DNA of 64,000 nt from Epiperipatus broadwayi (lineage: Eukaryota; Onychophora; Udeonychophora; Euonychophora; Peripatidae), in the NCBI GenBank assembly GCA_028023455.1, contig JAQFVV010006198.1:34165979-34229978 (forward strand). Direction: 5' to 3'. Shown here in pieces: positions 1 to 10,011 of this stretch. How positions within the stretch are numbered: the stretch's first letter is position 1; every line of letters starts with the position of its first letter. Both the position numbers and the translations under genes were made by a program. The notes under the pieces were generated by a model that was not told where the DNA came from, did not search any database, and saw nothing but the letters and a program-made list of their open reading frames with translations.

Positions 1-235
1 CTTTCGTTTTTTTTTTTTAATATCCTAATTAAAAGTAAATTTATTGTGATAATTACAGTTAATCACAAATTTTACTTTGGTATTTAATGGTAATTAAAAT
101 GCCAGTAACTTTCAAACCCTAGTATTGAGTCCATGATTTCAGTTACCTTTTTTTTTTAAATAAAGTGACAAGTTTATCTTCGATCTACACACATAAATTT
201 AAATAATTTAGTGCAATCATGTTTACACAAAAATA

Positions 236-640
236 TCATCATCATCATTTTCAATCATTATCAATCCACTACATGATGAAAATCTCTCCAAGTTGAATCA
301 AGTTTCCTTGATCTTTAGTCTCTTTTCTCCACATTGCACCAACAAATTTCCTTACTTCATCCACCCATCTCACATGAGGTCTCTTTTGCAGTCTTTTACA
401 ATCTCTTAGGCTCCAATTTAAAGTTTTAACTGTCCATTTATTATCATCTCTTCTAGCAATATGTCCAGCCCAACCCTATTCAGTCTTTTAATACTTTCAA
501 TGATGTCAGAAATGCCTGTTCTCTCAATCACACAGTTCATTTTTGATTCCTTTTTGTTACTCCTAACATATATCTCCATACTTTGACGAATGGTTTCAAA
601 GTCTTTATAAGGCATCCAAGATTATTATAAGACATAATTA
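236..640 (-). pseudogene. 3' end of RTE/CFDP2-like non-LTR retrotransposon
   Basis: On the minus strand this encodes the C-terminal tail that follows the reverse transcriptase of RTE-type (BovB/CFDP2-like) non-LTR elements. Visible blocks are TIRQSMEIYVRSNKKE, then ISDIIESIKRLNRVGLDIL and a degenerate continuation to a GATGATGATG-like end near 236-250. The same blocks occur in the plus-strand copies at 38491-38990 and 57690-58995, so it is a third copy of one family. It is severely 5'-truncated, lacks endonuclease and polymerase motifs, and has stops downstream of the longest open stretch (418-615). It ends in the TGATGA-type microsatellite usual for RTE 3' ends. It is a dead insertion, not a host gene. 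Confidence 0.75.
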
Positions 641-1054
641 AGAAACGATGCATAAAGATGCTTTAAAATCATTGTTTAAGCCTCAAATGAAAATGCTAAA
701 TGTTTTTATGTGACCTATTTTACTTATAAAGCTTTTTTTTTACAATCCTAGATTTATTTTAGTTAATTTAACAATATTTGAAAATTTAGATTAAAAAAAA
801 AAATCAGCCTCAAATGATTATTTAAATCATTTTTAATTTCAAAAGTGGCATACCTTATTATATCAAAAAGTTTAATAAACCAAATTAACATTTAACATAA
901 TAATGAGAAAAAAGAAAATCACATTTATTTAAAACCAATTTTATCCTTAAAATAAAGTCATGAAAAGATAAATAGAATATATATAAGAAGGCTACATTTA
1001 AAAGATTTGGAGTGTTATATTTAAAATGACTACTCCCAAAATAATAATAATAAT
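641..1054. other. AT-rich stretch, no gene
   Basis: No supported coding or RNA feature. It holds poly-A and poly-T runs and ends in an AAT microsatellite (about 1040-1060) that abuts the snapback repeat. Confidence 0.6.
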
Positions 1055-1169
1055 AATAATATTCATTAAGGCTCCAATGAGTAAGCTTGTGGTTTTAAGA
1101 CCTGTAGAGGTCCCTACTATCGCATTTTATACGCATGTGCTTGAGGCTACAGCCTTAATGAATATTATT
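1055..1169. repeat. Snapback repeat with perfect 19-bp inverted arms
   Basis: The arm at 1055-1073 (AATAATATTCATTAAGGCT) is the exact reverse complement of 1151-1169. The 77-bp interior is less AT-rich and holds a small hairpin, GACCTGTAGAGGTC, at about 1098. A short ORF spans it but has no recognisable protein. It is probably a MITE-like or fold-back insertion beside an AAT microsatellite. Confidence 0.8.
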
Positions 1170-2517
1170 TACGTAATCAATGTGCGTTTAAATAAATTAA
1201 TAATAATAAAGTATCTTATATTTTATTTAATATTATAAAATGCTAGGATTTGAATTAAAAATTTGCATTGTGAATTTCAATATTAAAAAAGTATGAAAAA
1301 AGTCTTCAGAGTAATATAAAACAAGGTAAAGAATATTTATTATCTTCTGCAACAGTATCACGTGGTTTTATTATAACTACTGTACCTGTATTCGCATGTG
1401 TGTATATGAATATAAATATTACAAATTACATCAGATAATAAATGACATTAAATGAAAAAAAAAATCTTGCAATTAATAAATGAAAATTGCAATTTAAATA
1501 ATAATTTAGAAAAAAATAATGTAATCGCATACTTTATCCTGTACTTCAAAAAGACAGGATGATAAAAAAAATACATCAAGGATATGAAGTAATGTTCTGG
1601 GAATCAATTTTTTAATTTATGACATTTCTAAATTACAAAAGAAAAGAAAATATTAATATTATTATATTTGTATCCTTCTTTATTGTATGAAATTCTTTAA
1701 AAAAAAAAAAAAAAGCATAATATGAGTATGGGCATGTATATATATCTGCAAACATAATTTTATGACCAAAGACTTTAAATATTTAAATTTTTAGACATAA
1801 CTATTGGAGTAAGAACTCCAAACACTGAATCATACATACAGCAACACTTAATTGAATAATAATTATGAAGTAATTGACATCAACACAAATGTACACCCAC
1901 TTTCTCTATTAACAAGTTTCCTGGAATATTTCTTAATTTTCTTTTTCCTGAAACAAAATACAATATCAACATTTTCCACAATATAAACCTTATGAAAACT
2001 ATGCATTATATTAAATTGTGTTGAATCAAAAAATCTATAGAAAATTATTAATCAATGCAGAAGGCATTGAAAATCAGACAAAATTTTTTATATATTCTAT
2101 TTAGAAGACTATCACACTTAAAAGAGTTAATTTTATAATATATGCATTTAAGTATCTATGATATGTTTTCCATAATATTCCATTATAGCAGATTAGTTTT
2201 TGGTATTTGTGATTTATAAATTTTCAAAATCACAAAATATATGAAATCGCATTGAAATAAACATTGAAAGAGAAAAATAAATTTTCAAACAAATAAAAAA
2301 TATTCCATTAACTCTAAAAAAGATCCTATTCCAAACATGTTAGCATAAAATTTGATGTTCATTCTTTCAAAACTAATTACTAATTGCATTAAATTTTAAC
2401 ACACTAAAATTGCTGACTAGGATTTCCAAGAATGTCATTACTAAGGCATAAAATCCTCTGAAGGAGTATGTTACGGTTATAAGTAAGTCTATTATTGAGA
2501 TTGCTAAAAAAAGAATT
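1170..2517. other. AT-rich stretch, no gene
   Basis: Nothing supported here. There is a poly-A run near 1690-1707 and scattered short ORFs of low-complexity composition. Confidence 0.6.
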
Positions 2518-2583
2518 GACTGATTTTCTAGAAAAAAAATAGTAATGACTGATTTTCTAGAAAAAAAATAGTAATGACTGATT
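2518..2583. repeat. 29-bp tandem repeat, two copies plus a partial third
   Basis: The unit begins GACTGATTTTCTAGAAAA and repeats at 2518, 2547 and (first 8 bases) 2576. The two full copies are identical, implying recent slippage or duplication. It overlaps a short minus-strand ORF that I regard as chance. Confidence 0.9.
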
Positions 2584-3971
2584 AAAAAGAAACACCCCTT
2601 TTTCACTTGGCATAATAATAAAATGAATGTGTAACTTATAAGCAATATGAAGATTTAAAAGTAGAAGTTCAATAAGTGACAAAAAAGCTTTAAAATTACA
2701 AGTAGATTAAAAAAAGTAGACAGCCATCTGCTGACTATGATCAATTCACACACACATATATATTTGAACCTGAAAATACATGAACATGAGAAATAATACT
2801 TTATTAAGTCCATATGGGAACTCTTTCTACATAATACTTTGAACAATCAGAGAGTGTATTCTGATAACCTTTTGAATAATAATACAAGAATTGAATTAAT
2901 GGCTTTTAATAATATACCTATTGTATTCACTCATTTAGAATCGAACAGATATCTAACTTAATACAGCTAAGCAGCATTTTGAATTCTAAAAATGGAAGGG
3001 CTATGGTCCTGATGATATGAGTTAAACTTGTTATAATCAAGTATTAAGAAAAGGTAATAATTAATATTCAATATTTTTACGTCGCACTAAGCATGCTTTC
3101 CGCAGACCACTGCCAGAATCAGTGCTGTTTTTGTTTAGCAGTTGGAAATCATGGCTATACCCATATATAGGCAATGTAAAAGTAATGAATTATAATGAGT
3201 TTATAATAATTACAATAATTAAAGAAATGAGAATTAAATATCACGTAGAATTAAAATTGACTATTACAAAATTTTAAGAATATATGAAAACATGGAAGTT
3301 GTGTCACCTGATTTAAAGAATATTTCCATTTATTAAAATAAAAGAGTAGTAGAGTCTGCAGTCAAACAATCTAATCAAAAAACCTGATCTTCAAGTTTTT
3401 GTTTTTTTTTTTTTAAATTTGGCAACCAAATATACTACCAGAAATAATAATAAAAAAATATATATACAAATTTTAAAATTTTTGTCTAATATAATTTTGG
3501 GGTTACAGCTGTTTGAAATCTTAAAAAACAACGCAATTTTGCACTTAAATGGAATCACACAAGGAATTATTAATTCAAAGTAAAATTTAAGTGCTAAAAA
3601 ATAATCAAAGTGAAGCTTATTTTTTAGGTTTTCATATAATATCTAACTTTTTTTTTTTTTCAGTTTTTAATTTCTAAGTCATTAAAGTCTAAATTATTAT
3701 ATTTTTTTGGAAAAAGAACAAACAAATCCAAAAACATATATACTGTACTTTGATATCATTTGCAAAGTTTCATTATGGAATTACAATGAGATATTTTTTA
3801 TTATTTTCAAAAAATATTATATAAACAGAAAAAAAACTCAAACATTTGAAAAATTAAAATTTTAATTCAAACTTTTAGAATTTTTAAAATTTTAATTCAA
3901 ACTTTCAATTATTTTGAAGAAAAATACTTCTATTTAAAACAAAGAACAGTATTCAATAGATAACTTTTAGA
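2584..3971. other. AT-rich stretch, no gene
   Basis: No gene recognised. T-runs lie near 3399-3412 and 3648-3660. A 20-bp direct repeat (AAAATTTTAATTCAAACTTT) occurs at 3856-3875 and 3886-3905. Confidence 0.6.
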
Positions 3972-4150
3972 TAAATGCTTGGCTTTGGGATGGTATTTTT
4001 AGACCTAGTGTCTGAACCTATCCTGGCACCTCTCTGAGGAGTGCCAAAGCACGAAACCATGGTCAGGGGTTGGAGGTAGGGAATTTCTGACAGAGATAAT
4101 TTAAGTGCTGGCTCTGGTTAAGCATTTATCACAAAGCTTGTTGAGGAATT
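3972..4150 (+). repeat. Less AT-rich block carrying a hammerhead; possible retrozyme or Penelope-type remnant
   Basis: A block of visibly higher GC than its flanks, centred on the hammerhead at 4028-4070. It has no ORF, tRNA promoter boxes or second hammerhead in direct orientation. A GAGGAATTGGCAATCCTC-type hairpin lies downstream near 4143-4160. Metazoan retrozymes and Penelope pseudo-LTRs are known hosts of such ribozymes; which applies here is inference. No other copy of the block was noticed in the window. Confidence 0.4.
4028..4070 (+). ncRNA. Type I minimal hammerhead ribozyme (canonical core)
   Basis: All parts of a hammerhead are present in order. Stem I 5' strand ACCTCT (4028-4033); CTGAGGA core, C3 to A9 (4034-4040); stem II GTGC (4041-4044), loop CAAA, GCAC (4049-4052); GAA (4053-4055); stem III ACCATGGT (4056-4063); C17 (4064); stem I 3' strand AGGGGT (4065-4070). 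Stem I pairs over six positions, five Watson-Crick and one U-G. Stem II has four perfect pairs, including G10.1-C11.1. Stem III is an 8-nt palindrome starting A15.1 and ending U16.1, so it can form between two transcripts as in known double hammerheads. Cleavage is predicted between 4064 and 4065. No core substitution is visible. Confidence 0.82.
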
Positions 4151-5239
4151 GGCAATCCTCATTGTTTATAACTTACAAGCTTAAGAGAAGGGTCATGTGA
4201 TCTATGACTCATTTTTACTATTTAAAGAATAGTACTATTTTATTATTAGGGCAAAATAAGTTAAATAAATTAACTGGAGGAAAAAGAATAGAGAAAATAA
4301 TGGAAATTCTTTGCTATATAATATCCATATAACTTTTTACATAATTCTTAATTAAATCTTTTTAAATACAACTTGTAGCATAGTCATAAGCAATTCTACA
4401 TGAATAATCTTTCTTTAGCAAGATAATTTTCAAGAATTGTAATTATTGTTTTCATTCCTTTTTTGCTGAAATAGTAAATGCAATCCCAATAAATCACTTG
4501 GAATTCATCAAGATAAAAATTGTATACATACAAACTTGAAATTTATCATTAAAATTCTCTAGGTAAGCAGAGGGGGATGGGGGACAAACTCTTTAGGATA
4601 GAAGTATTTCCCTTCCACCTCTCAATTATCTTGTTCATTCTCAAACTATCCCAAGCCCCCAACAATTATTGTCATTATATATTGTACAGTATTTTACCCT
4701 GCTAGTGTGAGAATTTTCTCGAACTTCTCCAGACAAATGAAACTTGCATGATTCTTTTCTTTTTGAAAATACCTTTACTTTAACTGATATAGGGAGAAAA
4801 CCGTGTAACTTTTGCCTGATATTGGATTAGCATCTAAAAAATGTTTTTCAAAAAATTTCTCTTCTTCTGTGTTATTTTTTATTGGAAAAAAAAAAGTATG
4901 CTATGGATACAAAGATTTACTCTATGTAAGCAGTGATACTTCATGATCCCCCCCCCCCCCAATATACAAACATTGCCTTATCGAGAACTGTTGTATAAAA
5001 CTCTTTGTTTCTAAAATCATTTTCATGATAGCAGCATATCTTAAGTTTCTTCTGAAACAAATAAACATCAATTGCATTATGCTTAAAATATTCAAAGATG
5101 TAAATGATACTTTTATTTATGCATGAATAAAAATATTGTAATAGTTGGGCATATTTTCAGAAAAATCAAAAATAAGTTGTTGTTTTTAATAAAAAAAGTA
5201 TATACCAATATATATATTTTGATTAATTATAATAATAAT
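4151..5239. other. AT-rich stretch, no gene
   Basis: No gene supported. It contains a 13-base poly-C tract at 4948-4960 and an A-run near 4883-4893. Confidence 0.6.
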
Positions 5240-5343
5240 TTATTTTATTTTTTTTTGGCTATAATAATAATGTCTTTTCAAAATTAACAACCATTCACAC
5301 AAAGAATCCTCAAACTCTTCTGTTGTCTTGATGACTGTTTCGT

Positions 5344-5463
5344 TTGTCATCGGAAACCCTTGATTAAAACAACCCATAGTAGGATATGAAGCATCTCCAC
5401 TAATTGTCATCGGAAACCCTTGATTAAAACAACCCATAGTAGGATATGAAGCATCTCCACTAA
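5344..5463. repeat. Exact 60-bp tandem duplication inside an unrecognised 87-codon minus-strand ORF
   Basis: 5344-5403 and 5404-5463 are identical. As 60 is a multiple of three, the duplication keeps the frame of a minus-strand ORF (5240-5503), giving two copies of a 20-residue block that includes DASYPTMGCFNQGFPMT. The ORF starts with MKIIYDEADAAFYLSG and ends in a lysine-rich tail. Its composition is less low-complexity than most ORFs here, but I recognise no family, no upstream promoter and no splice context. It may be a fragment of an unknown repeat protein or simply chance. Confidence 0.85.
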
Positions 5464-5503
5464 GATAAAATGCTGCATCTGCCTCATCATATATTATCTT
5501 CAT

Positions 5504-6185
5504 TGAGTAATATATCCAATCACTGTTGTAACATCACAGTGCCTAATGTTCTTTTAATATGTCACTCTGTATTACAAGCTTCATATTTTTGATGAGTTTC
5601 CCAATTTCAGTCTTTTTTGTTTTGTACAAGTATTCCTGCTGGTAGAAAATGTGAGGCATTAGAAATGAACAATGATGTTAACAAAGTACCCTTAATTCTT
5701 TCCAGTTTTGCATTATCTGAATTTTGCTTCTAAATTTATAATACGTTAATAATTGTGTTGTTCTTGCCAATCCAAAAGTTGTCCTATACAATGTTTTTAA
5801 TGCAACCTATAAAAGACGTTAAATATTAAATACTTAATATTAAAAAAAACTTATTATCAGTCAGGAAAGTTTTCAGGAACTTTTAGCCTGAATGATTATC
5901 AACTCCCAAAGATAAAACAATTTAAATATTTTGGTAACTTATTAGGTTAAAAAAAAAAGGCAGACCAGGGAAGATTCTAATGGGAGCTGTTGCATTTAAC
6001 AATCCAAAAGAATATTTCATTATATAACTATTACAACTAAAGTAGGAGATATATACAACACTATAATTTTGCCCAATTCATTGTATAAATAAGACATGAA
6101 TATTCTGTCAACATATCATAGACATTTAAAAAAATTTCATTTAAGAATGCTCTGAAAGATTCTAAAAATACAACAGAAAGAAAAT
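5504..6185. other. AT-rich stretch, no gene
   Basis: No feature supported between the duplicated ORF and the FB1 fold-back. Confidence 0.6.
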
Positions 6186-6351
6186 AACATCACATGATCA
6201 CTATCTCATACTAGCACATAATTGTTATTAAACAATTCAAAACAAAGCAAAATTCTCCATATAGTAGTGTCATCTCGTGCTAACAAGAGCAATCAATGGA
6301 TGCCAGAAGGCTTGTGCATATAATCCCTATTTAGTGCCTACTCATCCAATA

Positions 6352-6393
6352 TCCCCAGACTAGTTTCTGGCTTGTGGCCTTCATCAGTGAGGA
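6352..6393 (-). ncRNA. Hammerhead-like motif, FB1 copy 1
   Basis: Read on the minus strand: stem I TCCTCA, core CTGATGA, a stem II hairpin with GGC/GCC around CACAA flanked by an A-A mismatch, GAA, stem III ACTAGT (a perfect palindrome), C17, stem I 3' strand TGGGGA. Stem I can form six pairs with one U-G. The weak points are the A-A at the base of stem II and its three-pair length. Confidence 0.6.
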
Positions 6394-6643
6394 GCCTTGG
6401 ATCTGAGAGCACTGCACCTAGATCTTAGGATCTAATGCAACCCTCTAGCACCCACCTTTTAACTCTATTTAACTACAAAACTATGAGAATGAAATTGAAA
6501 ACACAATATTTTCAATCCAAGCTCAATAGCTTATATAGTCATATGGGTCTAATCTCAATTCAGCACCCATACATTTTGGTGTCTTGGGCTCTTTAACAAC
6601 CATAGCCCCCACTATCCTATTAGGTAGGATTGGTGTTAAACCA

Positions 6644-6679
6644 CTGATGAAGGCCACAAGCCAGAAATTAGTCTGGGGA
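6644..6679 (+). ncRNA. Degenerate hammerhead-like motif, FB1 copy 2
   Basis: The CTGATGA core and stem II segment are intact, but the sequence upstream (TAAACCA) no longer pairs with TGGGGA, and stem III reads ATTAGT. It is probably inactive and sits in the spacer of the composite inverted repeat. Confidence 0.45.
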
Positions 6680-7090
6680 TATCGGATGAGTAGGCACTAG
6701 ATAGAGATTTTATACACAAGCCTTCTGACATCCATTGATTGCTCTTGTTAGCACAAGATGGCACTACTATATGGAGTTTTGCTTTGTTTAATAACAATTG
6801 TGTGCTAGTATGAGATAGTGATCATGTGATGTTTAGTGGTTTAACACTAATCCTGCCTAATAGGATAGTGGTGGCTATGGTTGTTAAAGAGCCAAAGACA
6901 CTAAAATATATGGGTGCTGAATTGAGTTCAAACCCATATGACTATATAAGCTATTGAGCTTGGAATAAAAATATTAATTGTGTTTCCAATTTCATTCTCA
7001 TAGTTTTGTAGTTAAATAGAGTTAAAAGGTGGGTGCTGGAGGGCTGCATTAGATCCTAAGATCTAGGTGCAGTGCTCTCAGATCCAAGGC

Positions 7091-7132
7091 TCCTCACTGA
7101 TGAAGGCCACAAGCCAGAAACTCGTCTGGGGA
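7091..7132 (+). ncRNA. Hammerhead-like motif, FB1 copy 3
   Basis: TCCTCA (7091-7096), CTGATGA (7097-7103), stem II region 7104-7116, GAA (7117-7119), stem III ACTCGT (7120-7125), C17 (7126), TGGGGA (7127-7132). It mirrors the minus-strand copy at 6352-6393 and has the same A-A mismatch at the base of stem II. The stem III palindrome is broken at one position compared with ACTAGT. Confidence 0.6.
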
Positions 7133-7240
7133 TATTGGATGAGTAGGCACTAGATAGGGATTTTATGCACAAGCCTTCTGGCATCCATTGATTGCTCTTG
7201 ATAGCACAAGATGGCACTACTATATGGAGAGTTTTGCTTT

Positions 7241-7984
7241 GTTATGAATTGTTTAGAAAGAAAATAATAATGATGAGTGAAAGGATGGCCTTACCAAATA
7301 ATATTAGTGAGCGAATTTCAGTCTTTTTATTATTATTTATTTACTATAAATGCTCTGATGAATTATTATTTCAAAATTATTTTGCGGAATATGAATTTAC
7401 TTTTTAACGAAATTAATTGGCAGTATGTGCAATTACGTGTGGATAAAATCTATTGTAATTTTCATTGAATCAAACAAGTGGAGTGAATAAACAATAACAA
7501 TTTCCTGAAAAGAAAAAAAATTACTGTGATTTGAGCCTGATTTCACAATTACATTATAAACTTTATTATGCAGATATTCCAAAAAAAAAATGCAATACTG
7601 ATGGCTTTCATTGGGAAAGTATGGCTGGGGAGATAATGAAAACTATAACTTCGCAAAGAGTCAAAGTCTCAAAAAAATAAAGGCCACTGCAGAAATTAAG
7701 ATAGGATTGCAAGAATCAAATACAAAGTCCAAAATGGTGATCATATTTGTGACTCATGGCATAGTTTGTATAATCATTATAAAATTAATTTTTAACCTTT
7801 TATTCTTCGCTTTTCTTTGTTCTTTGTTTTTCTGGAGTTAAAACAGCTGTATTCATTTATGAGCATCTACTAACGAATATAGCTAATAAAAATACTCTAG
7901 AAAAACAATAATTGCATGGGGTAATATAAACCTTATAGAGAAAATATTTTAATTTGCATTTTGCCAATTTTCATTTCAGCTCTG
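7241..7984. other. AT-rich stretch, no gene
   Basis: Short ORFs here show no recognisable protein. A-runs lie near 7508-7520 and 7580-7590. Confidence 0.55.
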
Positions 7985-8185
7985 CCTTGCACGGTTTAAG
8001 CGCAGTTGGTAGAACAGCCGACTTAGATCAGGAGGTTACAGGATTGATTCTGGCATTCAAACTTCTTATGAACTCCCAAGCAATAAAGTCATTGGTAGAG
8101 TGTCTGACTTGAGATCGGGAGGTCCCATGATCAATTCTGCCATGCAAATGTCTTATGACCTCCCGAGCAATAAAGTCATATGACT
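7985..8185 (+). repeat. Dimeric tRNA-derived SINE
   Basis: The first unit has an A-box-like TAAGCGCAGTTGG (7997-8009) and a weak B box GGATTGATTCT (8041-8051), then the tail CCCAAGCAATAAAGTCAT. A second, more diverged unit follows (about 8090-8180), with GGTAGAGTGTCTGACTTGAG and the same GCAATAAAGTCAT tail. The same tail recurs at 47640-47692 and 57345-57490, marking a dispersed family. Pol III-transcribed SINEs are mobilised by LINE enzymes; the partner is unknown. Confidence 0.7.
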
Positions 8186-8792
8186 TTTTATAATTTACTT
8201 ATCTCAGTTCTTTTACAATCTCATCATTTATTGCACAAAGTATTTCAGTAATATATTTCTAATAATAAAGTTAATAGCTTATTACAAAAGGTCCTCATAA
8301 TCGTGATGAGTTAAGAAATAAATATTCCTTATAAAGCAAATATCACCATTAAGTAAATTATGGTCTCATTTTAGACTAATTTTTCTGTAGTATGATATAA
8401 AAATTTGCAAAAAGACTCCAATGAATTATTATTTCAAAATTATTTTTTTAGAATATAAATTATTACATTAAAAAAAAAAATAGAAGGCAGTATATGGCGT
8501 GTAATTCTTCATATATATGTGCATGCATGTGTGGGCAGAAAAATTATATACACAAAGGTAACAATATTTATTTGCACTTTCAAATTATAATTTATCAATT
8601 ATTTTTAATAAATATTTGAGAACAAATTATTGTATGATTTAATACTTACAGTAGTATAAACTACTAGATATAAAACTGTTAGTAAAATGTCAATTTTAAT
8701 TTTCCCTAACAAAATTCATAATTTATAAATAAATATACAGTTATGAAAAATTTAAACATTTAAAAATGCTTCTAAGAATAATTCTCTTCATT
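8186..8792. other. AT-rich stretch, no gene
   Basis: No feature supported. Confidence 0.6.
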
Positions 8793-9180
8793 CTACTCTA
8801 GAGCTATTTACTATAAGCTTAGATAATCAATGGATATCATATGGCATAGTGCAATAAAATTCCCATTTCCAAACTATTTTTTGACTTAATAAAATTTCAT
8901 CAGTAAGGATTAAAATTCAAAGCTAGAATCAGTACATTTAAATATGTATCTAGAACATTTCTCCTTTAGACTATTCAAGCTAATATTTCAATTTCAGATT
9001 ATTAGCTTGAATAGTATAACAGAGTAAAAAAAAATGGATACAAAATGCATTAATTCCAGCTTTGAATTCTAGTCCTCATTAATAAAGGCAAAAGCAAAAA
9101 ACCAATATGGGGATAATTTGTGGTAGCCATTACCAGAAGAGTGTAAAGAGAACTGCTCTTGAAAGCATATGAGAAAGACA
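8793..9180. repeat. Old, diverged FB1-like fold-back
   Basis: Arms at about 8860-8965 and 9034-9112 are imperfect reverse complements, and a 15-bp perfect inner stem (ACTATTCAAGCTAAT) lies at about 8970-9017. AATCAATGGATATCATATGG followed by AAAATTCCC matches the FB1 flank AATCAATGGATGCCAGAAGG followed by AAAATCCC. The right arm keeps TCCTCA and TGGGGATA, but its core has decayed to TTAATAA. The left arm (minus strand) keeps CTGATGA near 8900 but lacks the rest. Confidence 0.65.
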
Positions 9181-10011
9181 TGTGATATTCGTTTTCTTTT
9201 ATTATAAAATATATTTTATTTTTGCATCATGAAAATTAATCACCCTAAAAACTGTTATCTCAACCCCACCTCCACGCCCACAAAATAAGAGAGATGCAAA
9301 AATTTAATAACAGCACCAGTACAGTGAATCATCATTAAGCAAGTCACTATGATTGCAAATAACTTTTGTATTTTTACCCCATCAATGATCTATTCTCTCA
9401 AATATTTTATTTTTATGACTTGGCTATTTCCATCCAAGGTAATTTATAAGATTACAAATTAAATTACACCTTAACTCATTATCTAAAGAAAATCAAACAA
9501 AAACATCAAACCCAACTCCTCTTTAATTGAGCTTCTAAATTATGTACTGGAATAAAATAATAAATATAGCTAAAATACATTTTCTAATCAACTTTTTTAT
9601 GTTTATTTGTTACATATTTTAAATGTCTGTTAATCTTTCAATATATATTTCTATCTTTTGCAGCATTTATACTTTTTCAACTTCTCTCTACCACTTCATT
9701 AATGATTATTAATAGTCCAAAGTTTTTACTTGCTTACGCTAATCTATTATTACTATATGATTATTCATATATTTTACAACTATACATAGACTAGCTAGTA
9801 CATTGTTATTTTTTTACTTATGGGTTTAAGATCAAGAAATACTATGTTCTTCCTTCTCAATTGTTTGATAGTTCTTAATTGAAATATCACTAGAATTTCT
9901 TTAAGGCTGAATAAATGTGGTGCGAATGAATTTTTTAATAGATATTTACAATAATGATAGGCAAAACTAAATCGTGGGCTCTTATTCCCAGGAGACTGCA
10001 AAGTTGCCAGC
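9181..10011. other. AT-rich stretch, no gene
   Basis: No feature supported. A short run of C-rich DNA lies near 9263-9282. Confidence 0.55.

Larger units (their letters stand above)
6186..7240. repeat. FB1 composite inverted repeat (three copies of a hammerhead-bearing unit)
   Basis: The left arm at about 6246-6640 is the near-perfect reverse complement of the right arm at about 6836-7236. The spacer (about 6640-6835) contains another partial plus-oriented copy whose end (6765-6830) is complementary to 6186-6250. Shared internal blocks include GATGAAGGCCACAAGCCAG and GGATGCCAGAAGGCTTGTGC. The same family recurs at 54048-54435 and 61737-61948, and in decayed form at 8793-9180. No ORF runs through it. 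The arrangement resembles the partly inverted insertions typical of Penelope-like elements, though I see no Penelope protein here. A transcript would fold into a long hairpin. Confidence 0.9.
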
